This document shows, in pieces, positions 47,072 to 56,784 of a stretch of DNA of 64,000 bases. Below the pieces are notes generated by a model. That model was not told where the DNA came from, searched no databases, and was given only the letters and a program-made list of their open reading frames with translations. Source of the DNA: Diplonema papillatum (lineage: Eukaryota > Euglenozoa > Diplonemea > Diplonemida > Diplonemidae); the NCBI GenBank assembly GCA_030068145.1, contig JAPJBO010000073.1:221501-285500 (forward strand). Reading direction: 5' to 3'. Position 1 is the first letter of the stretch. Every line of letters begins with the position of its first letter. Made by a program: the position numbers and the translations under genes.

Positions 47072-47259
47072 AAGACCCCCTGTAGTATCCTGGATTACGT
47101 AGGATTTCCCTAGGGAATTGCACTGTGTGCAGGTGGCTATTGGTTTCGCATTCTGCGGCCTTTTTGCCTAAACGAGCCTAAACGAGCATCTGACCTTTCT
47201 TCTCGAGTCTCCGAGCGGTTTCGGGCCACCGATGGCAATAATAGGAATGAGTTGAGGAG

Positions 47260-47980
47260 GTGACCCGCGGCATCGTCAGCGAAGGGTAAGTGTCGGCGTC
47301 TTCGGACAACGTCCTTGCTCCCGCTGGCCTGACGTGGTTAAACGCTCGCAGGCTCATGGCAGACACAGCGATCTTCTACTACCCGTCTTGAAACACGGAC
47401 CAAGGAGTCTAACACGTGTGCGAGGCTTAGGGTGTCAAACCCACAAGCCGCACTGAAAGGGAGATGTGCCAATCCTTGAGGACGCAGCACAGCCCGATCC
47501 TGATTTACTGGAAAGGGATTTGAGGTTAAGTACACTTGTTGGGACCCGAAAGATGGTGAACTATGCCTGGATAGGACGAAGCCGGGGGAAACCCTGGTGG
47601 AGGTCCGTTGCGGTGTTGACGTGCAAATCGCTCGTCAAAGCTGGGTATAGGGGCGAAAGACCCATCGAACCATCTAGTAGCTGGTTCACTCCGAAGTTTC
47701 CCTCAGGATAGCTAGAACCAAAACAGGAGTTACGCCAGGTAAAGCGAATGATTGGAGGAATTGGGGAAATCGCTTCCTCGACCTATTCTCAAACTTTAAA
47801 TGGGCGTGAGCTCGGGGCTACTTCATTGAACCCTGACGTAGAATCCTGGTTCTAAGTGGGCCACTTCCGGTAAGCAGGACTGGCGACGCGGGATGAACCG
47901 AGAGCTGACTTAAGGTGTCCGAGTGATCGCTCATCAGATCCCATAAAGGGTGTCGGTTCATCTTGACAGCAGGACGGCAA
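47260..47980 (+). rRNA. truncated nuclear 28S rRNA fragment
   Basis: From 47381 the sequence follows eukaryotic large-subunit rRNA: CCCGTCTTGAAACACGGACC, GGGACCCGAAAGATGGTGAA, GACGTGCAAATCG, GGGTATAGGGGCGAAAGAC, CTAGTAGCTGGTTC, CGAAGTTTCCCTCAGGATAG, CTATTCTCAAACTTTAAAT and ACTGGCGACGCGGGATGAAC. It breaks off near 47980 after the GACAGCAGGACGGC equivalent. The upstream part 47260-47380, with a CGTCAG...CTGACG stem, is probably the D2 variable region. No 18S, 5.8S or later 28S sequence is attached, so this is a dispersed rDNA fragment, not an rDNA unit. Confidence 0.93.
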
Positions 47981-48244
47981 CACGACACACACACAAGCAC
48001 AACAAGCACACGTACTGCCACTACCGCAGATACGATACGCATATTAGTACACGATACCTTACATGAACATCCCCCGGAGACTCCAGACCTCGGATCCTCA
48101 GCGAACTTACACCCTGCAGAGAAGAGAGAGTTAGAGTACGCCTAATCAACACTGCCTCACAGCGCCGGGTGGCCGATGTTCCACTTTTTACCCCACGTTT
48201 CATTCAACCCGCGAGTACTGTTGGTGCTAAAAATAGCGGCATAC

Positions 48245-51200
48245 CTGACACAGGCGAACGACCATAGGCTTCGGCTCCGGCGGGATGAAAACAGAGTCTT
48301 TCAGGTAGCTCTGTTTCGCCTTCGCAAGGTTGCCCATGACGGTGACGAGACGCGGGTGCTCGACGCGGCAGGCTTTTCGGAGGATCTCCTCGCTTTTGTA
48401 GTAGATCACCAGCGCGTCTGCAGTCTTGCCGAGGCAGTGCAAGCAGCAGCCGATGTTGTTGAGCGAAAGGGATGTGTCGAGGTGGTCGGGACCCAGCGTC
48501 TGCGGGATGTTTGATCCTTCGTGTTTACTCGTCACTACACCCCCGAACTGTACCATCCTGTAGGGTCAAACATGCCCCGGAGGGCGCCCCCCCCCGGGAA
48601 GGAAAACACATGAAACCAAGTTGTGCTCGCACCGGAACAGGACTGAAAATCCCCATCCAAAGGACCCACTGATGAGCTCTGACTTTGGAATGGTCTGCGT
48701 TCAAGAGCGAAACATGAGACGAAGAACGAGGTGCACACAACACCGCGGTGAAAAAAACACAGGGGGCTAGTCCCTCAAGGTTTCATTCCCCACTTTGGGA
48801 GCCGTAGACTCCCCTCTTTACAACTTTCTATGTTCCATCTTGCATCCCTTTCCCAGACGACATCTTCCTCGAAGAAGACTTGATGTTAGCATCAGCCATG
48901 CATGAGAGAGGCAGTGCTCTGCCTAGACATTAAACTAAGATTTTCCCCCCTCCGCGGGCCCCCTCCTGGGATCCCCTCCCGGCCCCGTCCGGAGGCACCC
49001 GTCCGGAGGCACCCGTCCGGAGGCACCCGTCCGGAGGCCCCCGTCCGGAGGCCCCCGTCCGGAGGCACCCGTCCGGAGGCCCCCGTCCGGAGGCACCCGT
49101 CCGGAGGCACCCGTCCGGAGGCACCCGTCCGGAGGCACCCGTCCGGAGGCCCCCGTCCGGAGGCACCCGTCCGGAGGCACCCGTCCGGAGGCACCCGTCC
49201 GGAGGCACCCGTCCGGAGGCACCCGTCCGGAGGCACCCGTCCGGAGGCACCCGTCCGGAGGCCCCCGTCCGGAGGCACCCGTCCGGAGGCACCCGTCCGG
49301 AGGCACCCGTCCGGAGGCACCCGTCCGGAGGCCCCCGTCCGGAGGCACCCGTCCGGAGGCACCCGTCCGGAGGCACCCGTCCGGAGGCACCCGTCCGGAG
49401 GCCCCCGTCCGGAGGCACCCGTCCGGAGGCACCCGTCCGGAGGCACCCGTCCGGAGGCACCCGTCCGGAGGCACCCGTCCGGAGGCACCCGTCCGGAGGC
49501 ACCCGTCCGGAGGCACCCGTCCGGAGGCCCCCGTCCGGAGGCACCCGTCCGGAGGCACCCGTCCGGAGGCACCCGTCCGGAGGCACCCGTCCGGAGGCAC
49601 CCGTCCGGAGGCACCCGTCCGGAGGCACCCGTCCGGAGGCCCCCGTCCGGAGGCACCCGTCCGGAGGCACCCGTCCGGAGGCACCCGTCCGGAGGCACCC
49701 GTCCGGAGGCACCCGTCCGGAGGCACCCGTCCGGAGGCACCCGTCCGGAGGCACCCGTCCGGAGGCACCCGTCCGGAGGCACCCGTCCGGAGGCACCCGT
49801 CCGGAGGCACCCGTCCGGAGGCACCCGTCCGGAGGCACCCGTCCGGAGGCACCCGTCCGGAGGCACCCGTCCGGAGGCACCCGTCCGGAGGCACCCGTCC
49901 GGAGGCACCCGTCCGGAGGCACCCGTCCGGAGGCACCCGTCCGGAGGCACCCGTCCGGAGGCACCCGTCCGGAGGCACCCGTCCGGAGGCACCCGTCCGG
50001 AGGCACCCGTCCGGAGGCACCCGTCCGGAGGCACCCGTCCGGAGGCACCCGTCCGGAGGCACCCGTCCGGAGGCACCCGTCCGGAGGCACCCGTCCGGAG
50101 GCACCCGTCCGGAGGCCCCCGTCCGGAGGCACCCGTCCGGAGGCACCCGTCCGGAGGCACCCGTCCGGAGGCACCCGTCCGGAGGCACCCGTCCGGAGGC
50201 ACCCGTCCGGAGGCACCCGTCCGGAGGCACCCGTCCGGAGGCACCCGTCCGGAGGCACCCGTCCGGAGGCACCCGTCCGGAGGCACCCGTCCGGAGGCAC
50301 CCGTCCGGAGGCACCCGTCCGGAGGCACCCGTCCGGAGGCACCCGTCCGGAGGCACCCGTCCGGAGGCACCCGTCCGGAGGCACCCGTCCGGAGGCACCC
50401 GTCCGGAGGCACCCGTCCGGAGGCACCCGTCCGGAGGCACCCGTCCGGAGGCACCCGTCCGGAGGCACCCGTCCGGAGGCACCCGTCCGGAGGCACCCGT
50501 CCGGAGGCACCCGTCCGGAGGCCCCCGTCCGGAGGCACCCGTCCGGAGGCACCCGTCCGGAGGCACCCGTCCGGAGGCACCCGTCCGGAGGCACCCGTCC
50601 GGAGGCACCCGTCCGGAGGCACCCGTCCGGAGGCACCCGTCCGGAGGCACCCGTCCGGAGGCACCCGTCCGGAGGCACCCGTCCGGAGGCACCCGTCCGG
50701 AGGCACCCGTCCGGAGGCACCCGTCCGGAGGCACCCGTCCGGAGGCACCCGTCCGGAGGCACCCGTCCGGAGGCACCCGTCCGGAGGCACCCGTCCGGAG
50801 GCACCCGTCCGGAGGCACCCGTCCGGAGGCACCCGTCCGGAGGCACCCGTCCGGAGGCACCCGTCCGGAGGCACCCGTCCGGAGGCACCCGTCCGGAGGC
50901 ACCCGTCCGGAGGCACCCGTCCGGAGGCACCCGTCCGGAGGCCCCCGTCCGGAGGCACCCGTCCGGAGGCCCCCGTCCGGAGGCACCCGTCCGGAGGCAC
51001 CCGTCCGGAGGCACCCGTCCGGAGGCACCCGTCCGGAGGCACCCGTCCGGAGGCACCCGTCCGGAGGCACCCGTCCGGAGGCACCCGTCCGGAGGCACCC
51101 GTCCGGAGGCACCCGTCCGGAGGCACCCGTCCGGAGGCACCCGTCCGGAGGCACCCGTCCGGAGGCACCCGTCCGGAGGCACCCGTCCGGAGGCACCCGT

Positions 51201-54200
51201 CCGGAGGCACCCGTCCGGAGGCACCCGTCCGGAGGCACCCGTCCGGAGGCACCCGTCCGGAGGCACCCGTCCGGAGGCACCCGTCCGGAGGCACCCGTCC
51301 GGAGGCACCCGTCCGGAGGCACCCGTCCGGAGGCACCCGTCCGGAGGCCCCCGTCCGGAGGCACCCGTCCGGAGGCACCCGTCCGGAGGCACCCGTCCGG
51401 AGGCACCCGTCCGGAGGCACCCGTCCGGAGGCACCCGTCCGGAGGCACCCGTCCGGAGGCACCCGTCCGGAGGCACCCGTCCGGAGGCACCCGTCCGGAG
51501 GCACCCGTCCGGAGGCACCCGTCCGGAGGCACCCGTCCGGAGGCACCCGTCCGGAGGCACCCGTCCGGAGGCACCCGTCCGGAGGCACCCGTCCGGAGGC
51601 CCCCGTCCGGAGGCACCCGTCCGGAGGCACCCGTCCGGAGGCACCCGTCCGGAGGCACCCGTCCGGAGGCACCCGTCCGGAGGCACCCGTCCGGAGGCAC
51701 CCATCCGGAGGCCCCCGTCCGGAGGCACCCGTCCGGAGGCCCCCGTCCGGAGGCACCCGTCCGGAGGCACCCGTCCGGAGGCACCCATCCGGAGGCCCCC
51801 GTCCGGAGGCACCCGTCCGGAGGCACCCGTCCGGAGGCACCCGTCCGGAGGCACCCGTCCGGAGGCACCCGTCCGGAGGCCCCCGTCCGGAGGCACCCGT
51901 CCGGAGGCACCCGTCCGGAGGCACCCGTCCGGAGGCACCCGTCCGGAGGCACCCGTCCGGAGGCACCCGTCCGGAGGCCCCCGTCCGGAGGCACCCGTCC
52001 GGAGGCACCCGTCCGGAGGCACCCGTCCGGAGGCACCCGTCCGGAGGCACCCGTCCGGAGGCACCCGTCCGGAGGCACCCGTCCGGAGGCACCCGTCCGG
52101 AGGCACCCGTCCGGAGGCACCCGTCCGGAGGCACCCGTCCGGAGGCACCCGTCCGGAGGCACCCGTCCGGAGGCACCCGTCCGGAGGCACCCGTCCGGAG
52201 GCACCCGTCCGGAGGCACCCGTCCGGAGGCACCCGTCCGGAGGCACCCGTCCGGAGGCACCCGTCCGGAGGCACCCGTCCGGAGGCACCCGTCCGGAGGC
52301 ACCCGTCCGGAGGCACCCGTCCGGAGGCACCCGTCCGGAGGCACCCGTCCGGAGGCACCCGTCCGGAGGCACCCGTCCGGAGGCACCCGTCCGGAGGCAC
52401 CCGTCCGGAGGCCCCCGTCCGGAGGCACCCGTCCGGAGGCACCCGTCCGGAGGCACCCGTCCGGAGGCACCCGTCCGGAGGCCCCCGTCCGGAGGCACCC
52501 GTCCGGAGGCACCCGTCCGGAGGCACCCGTCCGGAGGCACCCGTCCGGAGGCACCCGTCCGGAGGCACCCGTCCGGAGGCACCCGTCCGGAGGCACCCGT
52601 CCGGAGGCACCCGTCCGGAGGCCCCCGTCCGGAGGCACCCGTCCGGAGGCACCCGTCCGGAGGCCCCCGTCCGGAGGCACCCGTCCGGAGGCACCCGTCC
52701 GGAGGCACCCGTCCGGAGGCACCCGTCCGGAGGCACCCGTCCGGAGGCACCCGTCCGGAGGCACCCGTCCGGAGGCACCCGTCCGGAGGCACCCGTCCGG
52801 AGGCACCCGTCCGGAGGCACCCGTCCGGAGGCCCCCGTCCGGAGGCCCCCGTCCGGAGGCACCCGTCCGGAGGCCCCCGTCCGGAGGCACCCGTCCGGAG
52901 GCACCCGTCCGGAGGCCCCCGTCCGGAGGCACCCGTCCGGAGGCCCCCGTCCGGAGGCACCCGTCCGGAGGCACCCGTCCGGAGGCCCCCGTCCGGAGGC
53001 ACCCGTCCGGAGGCACCCGTCCGGAGGCACCCGTCCGGAGGCCCCCGTCCGGAGGCCCCCGTCCGGAGGCACCCGTCCGGAGGCACCCGTCCGGAGGCCC
53101 CCGTCCGGAGGCACCCGTCCGGGCCCCGCCCCACCCGAGGGGCTTTGAAGGGGACCCTCTTTTTAGCGTTTACCTACCCCCCTGGGGGTTGGTGTCGCCT
53201 CCGTTTAGCCCTTGTCAGTGTCGCCTTTTTGCCTGAAAACACGAGGCGACACTAACACAGTGCTGCTCCGATTCAGAATGTGATTGACTCACTCTAGTGA
53301 TTAGCGTTCTTGCCTTATGAATACCAGTCTCTTTCATTTGCCAGTCTTTGATTTTGACCATCATATTACCAACAGGAGAGGTAGTGATCCGGGAAGACGG
53401 TTCTCAAAGGGTTCCCTGGGTTTGCATGAAGAATGTCTCATCCTCACCAACGGCTTCCCGTGTTAGTGTCGCCTTTCAGGAAAAGGTGCCTTTAGGTAGG
53501 CGACACTAACACGGGGGGGGGGTAGGTATTGTGGTTTAGAGGTTCGGTGTGGATCTCCTGTTGATGTGAGGCGGGTAGTATGAGGGAAGTAGGTATGATT
53601 ATACACTTTAACTCCGGCTAGCCAAGTTTGAAAGTTGCGACCGACACCAAGAAGAAATTCGCCTTGAATTTAATATTGGGCCCCCCACGCTTTTTTAGAG
53701 CCAGTTCACTTGCAGATCCGGGGGTTTATAGTCTCTGGGAAATACTCGACGTAGCTGCTTCGACTCCGAATGGAAGGGGGGAAATATAGAGGTAAGGGGC
53801 AAATACAATACAAACACAATCTGATTTGTTCTTCGCTTACACCACCGTGTGTTGTATTCTCACTCAGGACTATTGACCTGTTGTGTTTGTGTGATTTGTC
53901 GTGTAGGGGTAGACCCGCATGACCTCACTTCCGTTCAACACGTGGTTCGGTAGTTACAGCACTTTGGATCCCTTCTGTTCTTTGTCGGGCAGCATCGTCG
54001 AGCATTTCCTTTCAAGCTGGCGCTTATGTAAAACCTCTGATAAACTGTGACGAAGGCATTTCGTTGAGGTTACAATGCAGAATATATCTGTGGCGATGGC
54101 TAGCATTAGTCGCTACGTGTCTACCTCTTCGATCACACCGTGTCGTGCTTCTGGTGTTTGCTGATAGATTGTGATGAAGGCATTTCGTTGAGGCTAGAAT

Positions 54201-54848
54201 GCAGAATATCTGTAGCGATGGTCTGCATTTTAGTCACTATGTGACTACTCTTCGATGTCCTGTGCCATGCATCTGACGTTTGCTGGTAGACTGCGAGCTG
54301 TGATAAAGGCGGTTCGATGCAGTTCAGCATACCGTTTCGCGGGCTTCCAAGCTACGCAGGAAGTGGTCAGCAGCTAGGTCGTATTGGGAAAGGTGGAAGT
54401 ATACAACTCCGAGCATCGAGTCTATGGTTGCTTGGATAGGGTGTGTCGCTGGGAGAGCGTTGCACAGGCGCTGCGCTTGCATGAGCTCCGCCAAAGCCTT
54501 CTCGTCTGCCGCGGCGCTGTCGAAGACGGCCGCGACTGCGAGCCGCATGAAGATCTGCCCTATCAACGGCAGCGGCGGCGCCTCTTCGTCCCGCATCTTC
54601 TTCCCTTTGGCCTCAAGCTCTTTGGCGAGGATGTCCTCCCACTTAAGCTGCCCGTCCAAATACGTCTTCACCGACATATCGTACTGACTCGTGTTGTGGT
54701 GGGTGAGTGCGACTTCCCACAGCAAGGAGACACGCTCCGGACACGGCGGAGCGTAGAGGACCTCTTTTATCAAACACGGCATCCCCGCCTCGAGCCATGC
54801 TGGCACCAAGCTCTTTTGCGGCGCAGGCACCCGGCTGGCGGCGCGCAT
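48245..54848 (-). CDS. TPR (kinesin-light-chain-like) repeat protein, 3' end not found
   Basis: Two exons: 54848-54333 (ATG, 172 codons, donor GTATGC) and about 48499-48245 (85 codons, acceptor CCCGCAG, donor GTATGC), joined in phase 0. The junction reads SLEARET then TLGPDHLDTSLSLNNIGCCL, which recreates the classical kinesin-light-chain type TPR signature (LG-DH-D-A-SLNN). Exon 1 has earlier helical repeats (VSLLWEVALTHHNTSQYDMS; ATIDSMLGVVYFHLSQYDLA). TPR arrays are protein-binding scaffolds; the partner is unknown. After GNLAKAKQSYLKDSVFIPPE the chain should continue in exons below 48245 that I could not identify. The 5.8-kb intron contains the whole 14-base satellite and a family C copy. 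Confidence 0.65.
48983..53123. repeat. 14-bp satellite array, about 296 copies
   Basis: A tandem array of AGGCACCCGTCCGG (14 bases), 4.1 kb long and in strict register. The main variant is A to C (AGGCCCCCGTCCGG), scattered throughout and denser at both ends. A rarer variant, CCATCCGG, occurs twice, 84 bases (six units) apart near 51.7-51.8 kb. Every unit contains the palindrome TCCGGA and at least two CpG sites. Because 14 is not a multiple of three and no frame has a stop, the array produces ORFs of about 1,400 codons on both strands with a 14-residue period. These are not genes. It lies within the TPR gene intron. Confidence 0.98.
53185..53513. repeat. pair of related hairpins with GTGTTAGTGTCGCC arms
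   Basis: At about 53460-53513 the arms GTGTTAGTGTCGCCT and AGGCGACACTAACAC enclose about 24 bases. At about 53213-53260 a similar hairpin has CAGTGTCGCC and GGCGACACTAACAC. Together they may be the palindromic ends of a small transposon-like (MITE) element about 300 bases long, next to the right end of the satellite. Confidence 0.6.
53742..54032 (+). repeat. dispersed repeat family C, full-length copy
   Basis: Nearly identical to 19430-19725 across its whole length, with the same left (AATACTCGACGTAGC) and right (AAGCTGGCGCTTATGTAAA) ends. A family F fragment (53692-53740) touches its left end. Next to it, 54045-54300 contains two loose repeats of GTGA-GAAGGCATTTCGTTGAGG. Confidence 0.85.
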
Positions 54849-54971
54849 GCCAGGCCCCTCCCCTCTCCCCTCTCACACACTTCCAGCCACCCTGCTAGGC
54901 TATCTTGGGGTGCGGCGACTCTACACGGCACGGTCTCCCCCCACCGGTTGGGGGAGTGGATGCGGGGAGTG

Positions 54972-55325
54972 AAATACTCGACGTAGCTGCTTCGACTCCG
55001 AATGGAAGGGAGGAAATATAGAGGTAAGGGGCAAATACAGTACAAACAGAATCTGATTTGTGCTTCGCCTACACCACCGTGTGTTGTTTTCTCACTCAGG
55101 ACTATTGACCTGTTGTGTTCGTGTGATTTGTCGTACATAATCTGATTTGTGCTTCGCCTACACCACCGTGTGTTGTTTTCTCACTCAGGACTTGTGACCT
55201 GTTGTGTTTGTGTGATTTGTCGTGTAGGGGTAGACCCGCATGACCTCACCGACAGCACTTGTGATCCCTTCTGTTCTTTGCCGGGCAGCATCGTCGAGCA
55301 TTTCCTTTCAAGCTGGCGCTTATCA
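54972..55325 (+). repeat. dispersed repeat family C, copy with internal duplication
   Basis: It matches family C, but the middle block from ATCTGATTTGTGCTTCGCC to GTGTGATTTGTCGT is present twice in tandem (about 55050-55135 and 55138-55225). It lies just upstream of the TPR gene start codon at 54848. Confidence 0.85.
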
Positions 55326-55686
55326 GGGGATAAGCTTCTATATCCACATTTGGACCTTCGGTCAGAATTTGGAAAGGCCGCCGGAAAAAAAAAAAAAAAA
55401 AATGGCACTACCGTGACTGCATCGTCCCCCAGGCGCCGGCAGCGGTGGCCAGTGTGCAATTGGAGGGGCAACCACTGCACCAGCAAAGGCTACAGAAGGA
55501 GTGCACGCAGGGGGAACCCCACTTCCCAGCACCAGTAGAAGTGGCGAGTTTGGATGCAAGTTGGACGGGCACGGGGGAAAGAACAACAGCTCTGCATGAC
55601 ACATCACGTGCGAAGACATAACCGCGGCGATGCAGATTATCGCCACAGATTCTTTGCATTCTGACCCAAACTATCTACCAGACAAA

Positions 55687-56760
55687 ATGCCAGGGATAAA
55701 ACACATAGAAAGTCGAAAAATGAAGCGTCAAACAAGTCAATCGACCTTGCAAGGCTTTGTCACAAGTAAGAAGCCCAAACCTGCTCCAAAGCCAGCAGAC
55801 GAGCCGAAGGCTGTTCGCGAGGATGCAGAGTGGGGGAAGCTGTACTCGCAAGACTATGCCAAGTGGACAAAGAAGGACGTGGCGAGCCTGGGAGGAGGTA
55901 CAAAGACGCTGAAGGAGTACGTGAAAGTCCACTGCATTGGGGGACTCACATCTTCCAGTGTTCACTACTCGGCCCATGCTTGCTCCAGAGGTACTCGGTC
56001 TCGATCCCGGCACAGCCGAGGACGCCGATGTCGTGAATGCTGCATATGAGGGTCTGGAAGGCTTCACAGCAATTGATGCACGATTCATTGAGGCCTACCA
56101 CACAGAACACGCAGAGCCGTACCTCAATGCGTTACTCTCTGCCATTAAAAACCGCCTGCGCATTGCCCCTCTTCTTACTGCGATGAGCTCACTGTTTGAT
56201 CCTAGTGGACCTGTTCTTCGGGAAGGTGGTGACCCCGACGTTGCAACAACGCATCTCTCCACCATCCTAACGTTTTATGGTGAAACCAAGGTGCTGGTGA
56301 ACGCAAATGGGCAGCCCACAGGGCCAATGCTTTTTTTTAGCCCCCAATTCTGCAGGGAAGCTGAGGGTGAATTGCCGGGTGTGCTTGCGGCTCTGAAGAG
56401 GCTTTACGAAGCCAACCCGCATGAAAAGACGTACTCCGGGGCAGTCACCCTTTTTTAAACGACCGCACACTGCGCGACGCCCACCCCCGCACTTCCACCA
56501 TCATGAGCATATCGCTGCTCATGCCACTGGCGAACGCAAGCCCTGAACGGCTCTTCTCCATGCTGAAGCTGTTGAAGACCCGCCTGCGTGGCAGTCTGGG
56601 GGATGATTCACTGCAGGAGCTGTTGACGCTCTTATTAGTGGCCGAGTACAGCGACACTGATGGATTGCCAAAGAGCGATGTAAAAGCCTTTCTTGAGGCA
56701 TTCCTCTCCGAGAAAGAACGGCACAGGCAGTTCCGGTCACTCCTTTCTACTTTTCTCAGA
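55687..56760 (+). pseudogene. hAT-family transposase relic with internal deletion and frameshift
   Basis: The start at 55687 (MPGIKHIESRKMKRQTSQST, then TLQGFVTSKKPK) resembles the N-terminus of DUF4371/hAT-like transposases. Around 55930 the frame shifts and continues as TTRPMLAPEVLGLDPGTAED and IDARFIEAYHTEHAEPYLNA to a stop at 56456 next to a T run. The next frame resumes with TLRDAHPRTSTIMSISLLMP and ANASPERLFSMLKLLKTRLR, the hAT dimerisation motif. Much of the catalytic core expected between the N-terminus and C-terminus is absent. The relic ends where LINE sequence begins, near 56.76 kb. Confidence 0.75.
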
Positions 56761-56784
56761 GACAAGATACTGCGGATTCGGGTC

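Larger units (their letters stand above)
43406..47259. other. 3.9 kb stretch between genes, mostly unassigned
   Basis: It holds a poly-T run at 44040-44072, a 32-base perfect palindrome at 44624-44655, family F at 45085-45155, the block at 44690-44850 shared with 28.5-28.9 kb, a weak exon candidate (45259-45437) and a hAT fragment (46547-47071). Otherwise I see nothing. Confidence 0.5.

Noticed and set aside
48892..53236. Four overlapping ORFs of 1,374-1,444 codons on both strands
   Set aside because: They are the 14-bp satellite read in different frames. All six frames are open because the unit has no stop word, and splice signals place the array in an intron.
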